This document shows, piece by piece, positions 9,029-18,138 of a stretch of DNA of 64,000 nucleotides (its first letter is position 1; each line of letters opens with the position of its first letter). Below the pieces are notes generated by a model. It had not been told where the DNA came from, did not search any database, and was given only the letters and a program-made list of their open reading frames with translations. The translations under genes and the position numbers were made by a program. This DNA comes from Kocuria rhizophila (GTDB taxonomy: Bacteria; Actinomycetota; Actinomycetes; Actinomycetales; Micrococcaceae): positions 62,001 through 126,000 of the forward strand of contig NZ_RCOM01000001.1 of NCBI RefSeq assembly GCF_003667225.1. Reading direction: 5' to 3'.

Positions 9029-9789
9029 CAGAGTGATCCCCTGGGGGACCCGGTGAGATATACCCATTGGGCGTTCTCTCGGTATAGGTAAACATCGAAG
9101 CCCTCGGATGAGTCGAACGGTAGTTGGCGTCGCGGTATCTTGCCGTCAACGATCGCTGTCGCACCTGAACTCTTAATCCTTACCGGCAAATTGTAGCCAC
9201 CATCTGGGCGCTTTGTGAATGAATGTGGTTCGATTTTCGCAGTTTCAAATCCACCTGCGGCCCAGTTTCCTTCGCTATACATCTTTTCGTATGCCTCGTA
9301 TTGTTCAAGACATTCTGCACAGTCAGTCGAGGTAATTTCCATGACGAGCGAAGTATCCCCTGTTTGTATGGAGTACCACTGCGCATCCGCTCGGTAGTTG
9401 AGGAAGGCCTGCGCGCCCGCCTCAGTCTCCTCCTTTGCCTCGGGGGGCATGACCGGCTTCGGTACGTTGCGTGCGGGGTGCTCCAGTGTGGCGGGCTCGT
9501 AGTCGTCTGGCACCTTCTGCCCAGTGGCCAGGACGGTGGGCTCCTCAGGCCGCCAGTCCTCGGGCAGGGCCGCTTTGCTCGATGCCGTGGGGGTGGCTGT
9601 GCTTGCGGGCTTCGCGGAACCGGTGTCGGTTCTTTCTGGTGAGGGTGACGCGGAGGAGGACGTCTCTGCGGCCTGGGTGCCGGCGGTGTTGTCCTGCGGG
9701 CTGGTCCCGCAACCACCCAGAACGAGGATGCCGAGGCCCACCAGGGCCAGAGTCCGCGCTCGCGTTCGTGCCGTACCCGTGTGCAGCAT
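9028..9789 (-). CDS. DUF6318-like lipoprotein
   Basis: A 253-residue probable lipoprotein: an N-terminal hydrophobic stretch ending VLGGC (lipobox Cys about 27) is followed by a Ser/Thr/Pro/Ala-rich low-complexity linker of about 60 residues. The folded part has HPARNVPKPVMP, GAQAFLNYRADAQWY, a CAEC pair and a terminal VYLYRENAQWVYL, a pattern I recall from the DUF6318 family of Micrococcaceae. It precedes and overlaps the PKD-protein gene, so the two likely act together at the cell surface. The 3' half has markedly lower G+C than the flanks. Molecular function is unknown. Confidence 0.75.
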   Translation of the reverse strand: MLHTGTARTRARTLALVGLGILVLGGCGTSPQDNTAGTQAAETSSSASPSPERTDTGSAKPASTATPTASSKAALPEDWRPEEPTVLATGQKVPDDYEPATLEHPARNVPKPVMPPEAKEETEAGAQAFLNYRADAQWYSIQTGDTSLVMEITSTDCAECLEQYEAYEKMYSEGNWAAGGFETAKIEPHSFTKRPDGGYNLPVRIKSSGATAIVDGKIPRRQLPFDSSEGFDVYLYRENAQWVYLTGSPRGSL

Positions 9790-10136
9790 CTTTCACGCAC
9801 TCTCCCTGTTGTCGTTGTCGAATCGGTGTGATGCACCTGACAATCACCAGAGCATAGGGTGAAGACTGCCGCCGCGGGAGTGGTCGGCGAGCAAATGTGG
9901 ACAACTCCAATGATGCAGATGCACGACTGCACGTCAGGGGGGTGTGACGCCCCGCCCGTGCCTGAATGGGTCTCGACGTGGCCGCAGACGTCCGGGCGCG
10001 GTTCATGAGAAATCACGGAGAACGCAGGGTCCGACCCGGTGCACGTGGGCGCGATGCCGTCGACCCGGAGCGGGACACGGGCGCGCCATGCGTGAGAGCC
10101 CTTATGAGTGTCTGAGACCCCCGTTACGTTTGATGC
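9790..10136. other. Divergent intergenic region without a gene
   Basis: 347 bases between the DUF6318 lipoprotein and sbcD. On the minus strand a TATGCT (9856-9851) may be the lipoprotein -10, giving a leader of about 55 bases with a GGGAGAG site far from the ATG. On the plus strand the sbcD -10 lies at the right end. I see no convincing ORF, RNA gene or strong hairpin in between. Confidence 0.5.
10125..10130 (+). promoter_or_regulatory. -10 hexamer of sbcD
   Basis: TACGTT ends six bases before the sbcD ATG; leaderless arrangement. Confidence 0.5.
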
Positions 10137-11357
10137 ATGCTGATACTGCACACCTCCGACTGGCACCTTGGCCGGACGTTTCACGGGGTCGACATTCTCG
10201 ACGTCCAGCGGCGGGCGATGTCCGAGATCGTGCAGTGGGTGAAAGAGCGGGGGGTGGCCGTGGTTCTGGTCTCAGGGGACGTCTACGACCGGGCTCAACC
10301 ACGCACGGAGGTGGTCGAGCTGCTCAACGCCACCCTCGGAGGGATTCGTGCGGCGGGGGCGCAGGTGGTGCTCACGAGCGGCAACCACGATTCTCCGGCG
10401 CGGCTCGGATTCGGGGCAGAAATCATGGCTCACGGCGGTGTGCACCTCCTGACATCCGTGGCTGGAGCAGAGCGGCCCGTGGTGTTCCGCCAGAGGAACG
10501 GCTCGGTGACAGCGGAACGAGCGCCGTCCGTCGCCCTGAAAGACGCGGGAGATCACGGGGATACTCACGAGGACGCCGTGGCGGTGTACGGCATCCCGTA
10601 CCTGGAACCCCGGGCCGTGGCGCCGTTGCTCGATTGCCCTCCAACGCACCAGGCAGTCCTCGGTGCGGTGGCCCAGGGCATTGCCGTGGACAAACGGACC
10701 AGGGCTGGCATCCCCAGCGTGGTGATGGCGCACGCCTTCGTCACGGGCGCCGAACCCACGGACTCGGAACGAGTGGTGGACTCCGGGGGGTTGGGCACCG
10801 TGTCCGCCGAGGTCTTCGCCGAACACGACTACACCGCACTGGGACACGTCCACCGGAGGCAGCGGGTCACGGACACCGTGCGCTACAGCGGTTCTCCGGT
10901 GGCCTACTCCTTCTCGGAGGCGTCCCACACCAAGGGTGCGTGGCTGGTGGACATCGGCGCCCCGGGGGTGAGGAAGGTCGAGGAACTCGAGCACGAAGCC
11001 GGACTTCGCCTCGCGCGACTGCGTGGACCTCTGGACACGCTGCTTTCCGCCCCGGAAAACGCCGCCGCGCAGGATGCGTGGTGCCAGGTGGTTCTCACGG
11101 ATCCCGAACGGCCGGCGGTCGCGATGGAGCGCGTCCGCACGCGCTTCCCCCGCACGGTGGAACTGCGCTGGGAGCCCGAGGGAGGACGCAGCCTGTCGCC
11201 GCGCAGGTACAGCGCCCAGGTGGCGGAGGCGGCCAGCCCTGAGGAACTGTGCGCCAGGTTCTACGACCACGTCCGGCACCGCGGACTGTCACCAGAAGAG
11301 GCCCAGGATGTGCACGATGTCGTGGCATCGGTGGCGGGCGCAGGGGCGCAGAGATGA
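10137..11357 (+). CDS. sbcD: Exonuclease SbcCD subunit D
   Basis: Mre11-type nuclease subunit that cleaves hairpins and protein-blocked DNA ends together with SbcC. 406 residues. The metallophosphoesterase motifs are in order: HTSDWHLGR (D8, H10), VLVSGDVYDRAQPRTE, TSGNHDSPARLGFG, a later SVVMAHAFV, and YTALGHVHRRQ. The C-terminal part is the usual capping and SbcC-binding region. The stop overlaps the sbcC start (ATGA), typical of the sbcDC operon. Confidence 0.95.
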   Translation: MLILHTSDWHLGRTFHGVDILDVQRRAMSEIVQWVKERGVAVVLVSGDVYDRAQPRTEVVELLNATLGGIRAAGAQVVLTSGNHDSPARLGFGAEIMAHGGVHLLTSVAGAERPVVFRQRNGSVTAERAPSVALKDAGDHGDTHEDAVAVYGIPYLEPRAVAPLLDCPPTHQAVLGAVAQGIAVDKRTRAGIPSVVMAHAFVTGAEPTDSERVVDSGGLGTVSAEVFAEHDYTALGHVHRRQRVTDTVRYSGSPVAYSFSEASHTKGAWLVDIGAPGVRKVEELEHEAGLRLARLRGPLDTLLSAPENAAAQDAWCQVVLTDPERPAVAMERVRTRFPRTVELRWEPEGGRSLSPRRYSAQVAEAASPEELCARFYDHVRHRGLSPEEAQDVHDVVASVAGAGAQR

Positions 11358-14300
11358 AGCTGCACCGGATGGAGATCACCGCCTTCGGGCCTTTTGCGGG
11401 TCATGAATCCGTGGACTTCGAGGCGCTCAACGCCGCCGGCGTGTTCCTTCTCAACGGGGAGACGGGCTCCGGAAAGACGAGTGTCCTGGATGCCATCTGC
11501 TTCGCGTTGTACGGCACCGGCCCCACTACCGCGGCCAAGGGTGGCCGCAAGGCCGGGCACAGCGACCACGCGGATCCGCACACTGCGCCTCGCGTGGAGC
11601 TGGAGTTCACGGCCAGCGGCCGTCGCTGGCACGTGAGCAGGACTCCCGCGTGGCGGGAGCCGTCCACCCGGGCGGCGTCGGGGTGGAGCGAACGGCACGC
11701 CACGGTGCTGCTGCGCGAGCTCGTGGACGGAGAATGGTCGGAACGGGGGTACCGCCCGGATGACGTGGGGCAGATGATCCACCACGCGATCGGACTGGAC
11801 CGAGAGCAGTTCACCCAGGTGATGATGCTGCCCCAGGGCAAGTTCGCCCGTTTCCTGCAGGCGGGCTCCAAGGACCGGGAGGAGCTGCTGGAGACCCTGT
11901 TCGGAACGGATGTCTACGCGCGGATCCAGGACGAGCTCAAGGTGCGCGCTGACAGTGCACGGGCGGATCTGCGCGAGGCGGAAGCGGAGGCTGAGCGCAC
12001 CCACGACCAGCTCGAGCGGTTCCGTGATCGGGTGGCGCTCGTGGTTGAGCACCTGCCCTCGGACGCCCAGGAAAACGTCCCCGGACATGCGGACGGGGCG
12101 TTGGCGGAGGGGCTCTTTGGTGGAAACAGGCGGGCAACCACCGGGATGGCCGACGCTCCGCGGGACGGCGGGCGAACTCCCGCACCCGGGACGTTCCCGG
12201 CCGACGGCGCTCCGACCGCCGAGGACGACACGGCCGAGGTGCGCTGGGGTCACCTCCAGGCATCCTGCCGTCTGGTGGAGGACACCCTGACCACTGCGCG
12301 GTCCCAAGCAGCCGAGGACCACGCGGCGGCCCAGCAGCAACTGGCCCAGCTGCAGCGCACCCAAGAGCAGGCGGGGCGGTATGCCCGGCTGGAACACCAG
12401 CGGATGGAACTTGCGCAGGACGCCGATCGGGCCGAGACCACAGTGGCCCGGCTGCGGGACCACCAGGCCGCGTCGGGTCTGCGGGAGATGATCACCGGCG
12501 CGCAAGAGGCTGTGGCCACGGTCAGCGCCGCGGCGGCGCGCGTCACGGGGCTTCGGGAGGGCCTTGCGGTCAGCAGCGCGTCGGGAACGACAGCCCGCCG
12601 GGTCCTGGGGGATGCGGCCACGCTGCTGGACGAGCAGCTCGACCGCGGGGAGTTCTCCTCCGAGCTGCGAGATGCCGTCGTGGCCGCCCGAGAGACCGCG
12701 CGCGCTCTGGTCGAGCGTGCAGAGGCCGCGCAGCGCGAGCACCAGGACATGCTGGCGCAGCAGGAACGGCTCACTGTCCTCGAAACCGAGGAGCACCGTG
12801 TGCGCGAGGGTCTGGGCGCGGCACGGACCGAGCTGGCGAAGTCCGAACAGGCTCACAGCGCGCTCCTGGCGGGGGTCAAGGACGAGGCACTTGTTCGAGA
12901 CCGGGCCCGCGCCTGCCGGGACGCGCTGGCGGCGAGCCGTGAGTACGCACAGGCACGCTCCGTGGAGGAGCGGTGCCGGAGCGCCTACGAACAGGACGAG
13001 AAGTCCCGGCGCGTCGCGGCGCTGCGCGTGGAGGAGCTGGAGGGGCAGCGCTATGCCCGGGCGGCGGCGTCGTTGGCCGAGGAGCTCAGCCCCGGGCACC
13101 CCTGCCCCGTCTGCGGGTCCACCGAGCATCCGGAACCGGCGAGCGCCACCTCCGGGGAGGACGTCAGCGCCGAGGTCCTGGACAGAGCTCGAGCTGCCAG
13201 GGAAGGCGCTCAGGCGGCGGCGGACCGTTCACACGCCGCGTGGCAGGACGCGCGGGACACCGCATCGCAGGCGCTGGCGCGCGGGGCGGATCCGGATCTC
13301 GAGGCGGTCGTGCAGAGGGCAGGCGCTGCCGAGGCCGCGGAAGCTGAGCTGGACGCGCGGCTGTCGGAGGTGGAACGCACCGCCACCACTCTGGCCTCGA
13401 CCCGAGACCGGGTCGCGCAGTGCGAGGCGGTGCTTGCCCGGAAGGTGGCGGACGTGACAGCTGCCAGGACTCGGGTGGAGGCCATGGCGGAGCACGACGA
13501 GCAGGAACGGGCTCACCTGGCTGCCAGCCTGCGGGGTTTCCCTTCGGCAGCCTCCTTCCTGGAGAGCGCGGAGTCTCTGTCGGACACCGTTGAGGTATGG
13601 GACACCGAGCACCGCGTGCTGGAACGCGCGCGTCACGAGGCCCAGTCCGCCGAACGCGCGGTGGAGAAGGCCCTGGAGGCCTCGCCGTTCGCGTCGGAGG
13701 ACGCGGTGCTGCGAGCCATCCTGGAGGACCGCGATGCCGCTGAGCTCACAGCATGGCACGAGAAGTGGACGCGTGACGTTGCGCGGGTCGAGGCCGAACT
13801 CGCGACCCAGGACATGCAACGGGCCGCGCGGCTCTCCGAGGAGGACCGTGCGCAGCTCACGGACCACGCGATGGAACGGGCTGCGGCCCGGTGCCGAGAC
13901 CTGGAGGAGCTGCGTGACCGGCTCACCCAGCAACTCGGGGGCTTGCACGCGCTGCGCCGCGATCTCGACGCCGCTGCGGCTGACGTGCCGGCGCAGGAGG
14001 CCGCGCACCGGGTGGCACGGGAGAGAGCGGAACGTCTGGGCGGACTGGCGGACGTCGCCACCGCCACCTCCTCCGAGAACACGCTGCGCATGACACTGAC
14101 CTCGTTCGTGCTCGCGGCGAAGCTCGAGCACGTGGCGGCGGTCGCGTCCGAACACCTCTCCCGCATGTCCTCCGGTCGATTCACCCTGGTTCACACGGAC
14201 CAGACCCGCGGTGGTGGCAAGTCGGGGCTCGGACTGGAGATCGACGACTCCTGGACCGGGGCGCGCCGAGGAACCGAGACCCTCTCCGGTGGTGAATCCT

Positions 14301-14590
14301 TCTTCACCTCTCTGGCGCTGGCGCTGGCCCTGGCCGATGTGGTGCGAGCAGAGGCCGGCGGTCAGGAGATCGACACGCTCTTCGTGGACGAGGGTTTCGG
14401 GTCCCTCGACGAGCAGACCCTCGAACAGGTCCTCGAGACTCTGGACGGGCTGCGCCGCGACGGCCGCGTGATCGGTGTGGTCTCCCACGTGAGCGAGATG
14501 AAGCAGCGCATCGACACCCAGCTGGTCGTGACCAAGACCCCCCAGGGTTCGCACCTGGCGGTCACAGCCGGTCCCCTGACCGCCCAGTAG
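11354..14590 (+). CDS. sbcC: Exonuclease SbcCD ATPase subunit C
   Basis: Rad50-like SMC-type ATPase partner of SbcD. 1078 residues, usual length. Walker A is GETGSGKTS (35-43); the Q-loop region LPQGKFARFLQA follows; two long coiled-coil arms flank a zinc-hook CPVC at 584-587; near the C-terminus are the ABC signature LSGGESFFTSLALALALAD (about 976) and Walker B with DEGFGSLD (about 1010). Between about residues 234 and 297 the first coiled coil is interrupted by a Gly/Pro/Ala/Asp-rich segment without heptads, an unusual insertion. The ATG overlaps the sbcD stop. Its own TAG stop begins the -10 hexamer of the next gene. Confidence 0.95.
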   Translation: MKLHRMEITAFGPFAGHESVDFEALNAAGVFLLNGETGSGKTSVLDAICFALYGTGPTTAAKGGRKAGHSDHADPHTAPRVELEFTASGRRWHVSRTPAWREPSTRAASGWSERHATVLLRELVDGEWSERGYRPDDVGQMIHHAIGLDREQFTQVMMLPQGKFARFLQAGSKDREELLETLFGTDVYARIQDELKVRADSARADLREAEAEAERTHDQLERFRDRVALVVEHLPSDAQENVPGHADGALAEGLFGGNRRATTGMADAPRDGGRTPAPGTFPADGAPTAEDDTAEVRWGHLQASCRLVEDTLTTARSQAAEDHAAAQQQLAQLQRTQEQAGRYARLEHQRMELAQDADRAETTVARLRDHQAASGLREMITGAQEAVATVSAAAARVTGLREGLAVSSASGTTARRVLGDAATLLDEQLDRGEFSSELRDAVVAARETARALVERAEAAQREHQDMLAQQERLTVLETEEHRVREGLGAARTELAKSEQAHSALLAGVKDEALVRDRARACRDALAASREYAQARSVEERCRSAYEQDEKSRRVAALRVEELEGQRYARAAASLAEELSPGHPCPVCGSTEHPEPASATSGEDVSAEVLDRARAAREGAQAAADRSHAAWQDARDTASQALARGADPDLEAVVQRAGAAEAAEAELDARLSEVERTATTLASTRDRVAQCEAVLARKVADVTAARTRVEAMAEHDEQERAHLAASLRGFPSAASFLESAESLSDTVEVWDTEHRVLERARHEAQSAERAVEKALEASPFASEDAVLRAILEDRDAAELTAWHEKWTRDVARVEAELATQDMQRAARLSEEDRAQLTDHAMERAAARCRDLEELRDRLTQQLGGLHALRRDLDAAAADVPAQEAAHRVARERAERLGGLADVATATSSENTLRMTLTSFVLAAKLEHVAAVASEHLSRMSSGRFTLVHTDQTRGGGKSGLGLEIDDSWTGARRGTETLSGGESFFTSLALALALADVVRAEAGGQEIDTLFVDEGFGSLDEQTLEQVLETLDGLRRDGRVIGVVSHVSEMKQRIDTQLVVTKTPQGSHLAVTAGPLTAQ

Positions 14591-14593
14591 GCT
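14588..14593 (+). promoter_or_regulatory. -10 hexamer of MFS gene overlapping sbcC stop
   Basis: TAGGCT ends six bases before the GTG at 14600; its TAG is the sbcC stop codon. Same hexamer and layout as at rph. Confidence 0.5.
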
Positions 14594-14599
14594 GGCGGC

Positions 14600-15889
14600 G
14601 TGAACTCTCTGACCTCGCGCGCCGCCCTCCAGCGCCCCTCCGGTGCCCCGACTCCGCGGGAGCGCTGGGTGCGCAGCGACCGTCAGCTCAGCGCCATCAC
14701 TCTGCTGCTGCGCCTGCCCCAGGTCATGGCCCCTCTGGGCGTCCTGACCTGGCTTGCCGTCACCTCGTCCTCGGCGTGGGCCGCTGCGCTCGGTTCCGCA
14801 GCACTCTGCGCGGGCATGGCGGTGTGCGCCATGGGCATGGCGGTCTTCGCCACGGTGCGGTGGCGGCTGTGGATCCTGGCGGCCGTCGCGGTGATCCAGT
14901 GCACGGTCATGTGGCAGCTGTCCCGGGTGGACATCACCACGGTGACGCCCTCGAGGGACGGGGTGCAGGAGTTCCTGCCCTTCTTCATTGCAGGCCTCTC
15001 CCTGGCACCCATGGGTCTCGCGGCGCGGCTCCGCTGGGCCTCGGTGTGCGAGGGGGAGGACCGCCCGCAGGCCTTTGGAGCCGCCATGCGGCGCGAATCG
15101 GTGAACGAGGCGCTCGCCACCGTCCTCGGTGCCGCCCTCACCGGGCTGCTCGCCGTGGTGACGGGCCCCTCATCCGTGCTGCAGGTCTCGGCGGTGCTGT
15201 CCGTGGTGTTCATGGCACTGTTCGTCCTGCACCCCTCCGCCCGGCACCCCCAGGCCAACATGCCGGTGAACCTCTGGTTCCGGGGATCGTGGTCGTGGCA
15301 CCGGGAACAGGCCGCCGTCTTCCGGCTCCGGCACAGTGTGCTGTTCGGCATCGCGGCGTTGAACGCGCTGCTGGGCGCAGCCCAGGGGTGCCTGGCGGTC
15401 TACTCCGTGTCCCTGGACACGGTGGAGTCCATGGGTGTGATGTACGCGCTGCTGGGTTTCGGGGCCGCCGTGGGCTCAAGCCTCGCGGTGCGGTTCCGCC
15501 ACAGGATCACGGCGTCCAACACGTGGGTGCTCGTGGCCACGGGTGCCCTGTTGACCACCATGCTGCTCTCCGGACCCTCCGGTACCGTCGGCTACGCCAT
15601 GGTGCTCATGACCGTGGGGTTCTTCTCCGGCCCGTGCCTGTTGGCGATCCACAGCTGCGCGGGGCAGGTAGACATGGCCCACGGCTACATGGGGCTCGTC
15701 GCGCTCATGAACGTGGCCACGGGAGCGGCCACCGCGATCGGACTGATCGTGTGCACCTACCTGGGGGTGTACTTCGACTACATGACCGCGGCCATGATCC
15801 CCGTGGCCGCGGCCATGCTGCTGCTGGGCAGCGCTCTCGTCTTCAGCCACGGGTTGCGCCGCGCGCCCGGGACGGACCCCACGATCTGA
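14600..15889 (+). CDS. MFS transporter
   Basis: A 429-residue integral membrane protein with about twelve hydrophobic segments, a basic loop (RFRHRI) between helices in the second half, and the loop-helix arrangement of major-facilitator permeases. No substrate-specific motif is recognised; efflux is a reasonable guess. A hydrophilic N-terminal tail of about 28 residues precedes the first helix. The GTG start follows a -10 hexamer at leaderless distance, and the only terminator in the downstream gap is the shared hairpin at 16053-16096. Confidence 0.75.
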   Translation: MNSLTSRAALQRPSGAPTPRERWVRSDRQLSAITLLLRLPQVMAPLGVLTWLAVTSSSAWAAALGSAALCAGMAVCAMGMAVFATVRWRLWILAAVAVIQCTVMWQLSRVDITTVTPSRDGVQEFLPFFIAGLSLAPMGLAARLRWASVCEGEDRPQAFGAAMRRESVNEALATVLGAALTGLLAVVTGPSSVLQVSAVLSVVFMALFVLHPSARHPQANMPVNLWFRGSWSWHREQAAVFRLRHSVLFGIAALNALLGAAQGCLAVYSVSLDTVESMGVMYALLGFGAAVGSSLAVRFRHRITASNTWVLVATGALLTTMLLSGPSGTVGYAMVLMTVGFFSGPCLLAIHSCAGQVDMAHGYMGLVALMNVATGAATAIGLIVCTYLGVYFDYMTAAMIPVAAAMLLLGSALVFSHGLRRAPGTDPTI

Positions 15890-16052
15890 GAAGATCTTCG
15901 GCCCACCGGGCCGTGGGGGAGAGGACGGGGACAGAGGCCCTTGCGGAAGCGGGCCCTCAGTAAGCGGCCCCGGAGACAGCAACTCGAAGGACGTGGGCCA
16001 GGAGACAGCGGCTCCCGCAAAGCCGGGCCGGCCGACCTCGGGTCCGTCCGGG

Positions 16053-16096
16053 CACGCGGAGGGCCGTCGCCCAGCAGAACGACGGCCCTCCGCGTG
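16053..16096. terminator. Hairpin between convergent genes
   Basis: A perfect 17-bp inverted repeat (CACGCGGAGGGCCGTCG and its complement) with a 10-base loop. It lies 13 bases past the stop of the minus-strand MBL gene and also serves the plus-strand MFS gene. There is no T-run, as usual for actinobacterial terminators. Confidence 0.8.
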
Positions 16097-16108
16097 GGGT
16101 GCGGCGGG

Positions 16109-16792
16109 TCAGTGACCGCGCGCGATCCACTCGGGGAGGTGTGGCTTCTCGTCCCCGATGGTCGTGGAGTCACCGTGACCGGGGAGCACGAGGGTGCCCT
16201 CGGGCAGACTCAGCAGGCGCTCGTCGATCGACTCGATGATCGTGGGGAAGTCCGAGTAGGAGCGCCCCGTGGCCCCGGGCCCTCCCTGGAACAGGGTGTC
16301 GCCGGTGAAGAGCACCCCGTGGTCCCCGAGGTCCGGAGCATGGAAGACGACAGAACCGGGGGAGTGCCCGGGGGTGGCCAGCACGGTGAGGGCCACCGAT
16401 CCCGCGAGGAGCTGCTGACCGTCGGAGAGCGGCTCCGGAGCAGGGCCGTCGGGGTACACCGCATGCCACAGCATGAGGTCCTCGTGGCTCATGAGCACGG
16501 GGGTCTCCCCGCCCAGGCGGTCCACGAACTGCCGCACGGCCTTGATGTGGTCGTCGTGCCCGTGGGTCAGCAGCACGTGGGTCACGGTGCGGTTTGCCAC
16601 CGCCTCCAGCACGGCACCGGGGTCGTGGGCGGGGTCGATCACGGCGCACTCCGCGGCAGTGCCCACGATCCACACATTGTTCTCCACCTCCCACGAGCCG
16701 CCGTCGAGGTTGAAGGTCCCCTCGGTGACGCACTTCTCCACGGTCACGCCACCGCGGGGGTCGGTGAGCACGGTCTCGGGCTGCCGCGTCAT
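16109..16792 (-). CDS. MBL-fold hydrolase, probable partner of mycothiol formaldehyde dehydrogenase
   Basis: A 227-residue glyoxalase-II-like metallo-beta-lactamase protein. Metal ligands are in LLTHGHDDH (H77, H79, D81, H82), [18 protein letters not shown] and LPGHGD. The ATG overlaps the stop of the upstream mscR-like dehydrogenase (ATGA), so they form an operon. Orthologous pairs occur in other actinobacteria (Rv2259-Rv2260 of Mycobacterium tuberculosis). From that pairing I infer it hydrolyses the S-formyl-mycothiol product, but this is not shown by the sequence. Confidence 0.85.
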   Translation of the reverse strand: MTRQPETVLTDPRGGVTVEKCVTEGTFNLDGGSWEVENNVWIVGTAAECAVIDPAHDPGAVLEAVANRTVTHVLLTHGHDDHIKAVRQFVDRLGGETPVLMSHEDLMLWHAVYPDGPAPEPLSDGQQLLAGSVALTVLATPGHSPGSVVFHAPDLGDHGVLFTGDTLFQGGPGATGRSYSDFPTIIESIDERLLSLPEGTLVLPGHGDSTTIGDEKPHLPEWIARGH

Positions 16793-17886
16793 CGGTCGAG
16801 CTCCACGACGGAGCGCAGGACCTTGCCGGAGGACATGGTCTCGAAGGCCTGGTCGACGTCGTCGAGCGCAATGCGCTCCGACACGAAGGCGTCGAGGTCC
16901 AGGCGCCCCAGGACGTACTGGTCCACGAGCATCGGGAAGTCCCTGGAGGGCAGCGTGTCCCCGTACCACGCGGACTTGATGGAGCCGCCGTGGGAGAACA
17001 CCTCGTCCAGGGGCAGATCGACCGTGGTGCCCGGGTTCGGAACGCCCACGAGCACCACGCGCCCCGCGAGGTCCCGTGCCTGGAACGCCTGCATGAACGT
17101 GTCCGCGACCCCCACGGCGTCGATCACGAGGTCCGCACCGAACCCACCCGTGAGCTCGCGGATGCCCTCGATGGCGTCGGTGGTGCGCGAGTTGATCGTG
17201 TGGGTGGCGCCGAGGCGCTGCGCGGTCCGCAGCTTGTCGTCGTCCACGTCCACCGCGATGATCGTGGTGGCTCCCGCGAGCGCCGCCCCGGCAATCGCGG
17301 CCGTGCCCACCCCGCCGCAGCCGATCACGGCCACGGACTCGCCCCGCTGCACGGCCCCCGTGTTGATGGCGGCGCCGATTCCGGCGGTGACGCCGCAGCC
17401 CAGCAGCCCCACGGCCGCGTACTGCTCGTCCTCGAGGGGCGTGCCGATCGGCGTGCACTGACCGGCGGCCACCAGCGTCTTCTCCGCGAAGGCCCCGATG
17501 CCCAGGGCCGGTTCGAGCGCGGTGCCGTCCTCCAGGGTCATCTTCTGCGTGGCGTTGTGGGTGTCGAAGCAGTACCAGGGTTCACCCCTGCGGCACGCGC
17601 GGCACTCCCCGCAGACCGCGCGCCAGTTGAGGATCACGTGGTCGCCCACGGAGACCTCGGTGACGCCCTCGCCCACCGCGCTGACCACGCCAGTGGCCTC
17701 GTGCCCCAGCAGGTAGGGGAAGTCGTCCCCCACCCCGCCCACCTTGTAGTGCAGGTCCGTCTGGCACACGCCGCACGTGAGCACGTCCACCAGGGCCTCT
17801 CCCGGCCCCGGATCCGGAACCAGGATGGTCTCCACCGTGGCGGGCTCGTTTGCCGCCCGCACCACTACTCCCTTGACCTTGTGCAT
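16789..17886 (-). CDS. mscR: S-(hydroxymethyl)mycothiol dehydrogenase / S-nitrosomycothiol reductase
   Basis: Zinc-dependent medium-chain dehydrogenase of 365 residues that oxidises the formaldehyde-mycothiol adduct with NAD and, in the family, also reduces S-nitrosomycothiol. Catalytic zinc ligands are C41 (CGVCQTDLH) and H62 (LLGHEATG); structural zinc cysteines are C92, C95, C98 and C106. The NAD site is [14 protein letters not shown]. The frame extends far upstream, but the ATG at 17886 has a GGAGG site seven bases before it and matches the family start. It leads an operon with the MBL hydrolase and implies that the organism makes mycothiol. Confidence 0.92.
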   Translation of the reverse strand: MHKVKGVVVRAANEPATVETILVPDPGPGEALVDVLTCGVCQTDLHYKVGGVGDDFPYLLGHEATGVVSAVGEGVTEVSVGDHVILNWRAVCGECRACRRGEPWYCFDTHNATQKMTLEDGTALEPALGIGAFAEKTLVAAGQCTPIGTPLEDEQYAAVGLLGCGVTAGIGAAINTGAVQRGESVAVIGCGGVGTAAIAGAALAGATTIIAVDVDDDKLRTAQRLGATHTINSRTTDAIEGIRELTGGFGADLVIDAVGVADTFMQAFQARDLAGRVVLVGVPNPGTTVDLPLDEVFSHGGSIKSAWYGDTLPSRDFPMLVDQYVLGRLDLDAFVSERIALDDVDQAFETMSSGKVLRSVVELDR

Positions 17887-18070
17887 GCAGTTGCCTCCGT
17901 CGTGCTGCTCGGTTGCCTGTCGCTCCCAGTATGCGCGGTCCGCTCCGCGCCGCGCAGCCGCTCCGCGGGTATTCGCCGCGCGGTGAACATCACGGTGCTG
18001 CGCCGCGCAGGAACAGCTGCCCACGACGCCGCCGCCCACCGCCCCCGGCCACGGATCCCGAGTGCGCGAC

Positions 18071-18101
18071 GGGGCCCGCACGATCGTGTCGTGCGGGCCC
18101 C
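18071..18101 (-). terminator. Hairpin after yihY-like gene
   Basis: A perfect 13-bp stem (GGGGCCCGCACGA and its complement) with a 5-base loop, 38 bases past the stop of the YihY-family gene. Confidence 0.75.
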
Positions 18102-18138
18102 GGGGTGCCGATCGCCTGGGCGGTCGGGAGGGTGCGGG

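Noticed and set aside
9180-10184. Minus-strand frame of 334 codons overlapping the DUF6318 gene and the sbcD promoter
   Set aside because: The alternative frame contains the lipoprotein with signal peptide and lipobox; this one has neither and crosses the intergenic region.
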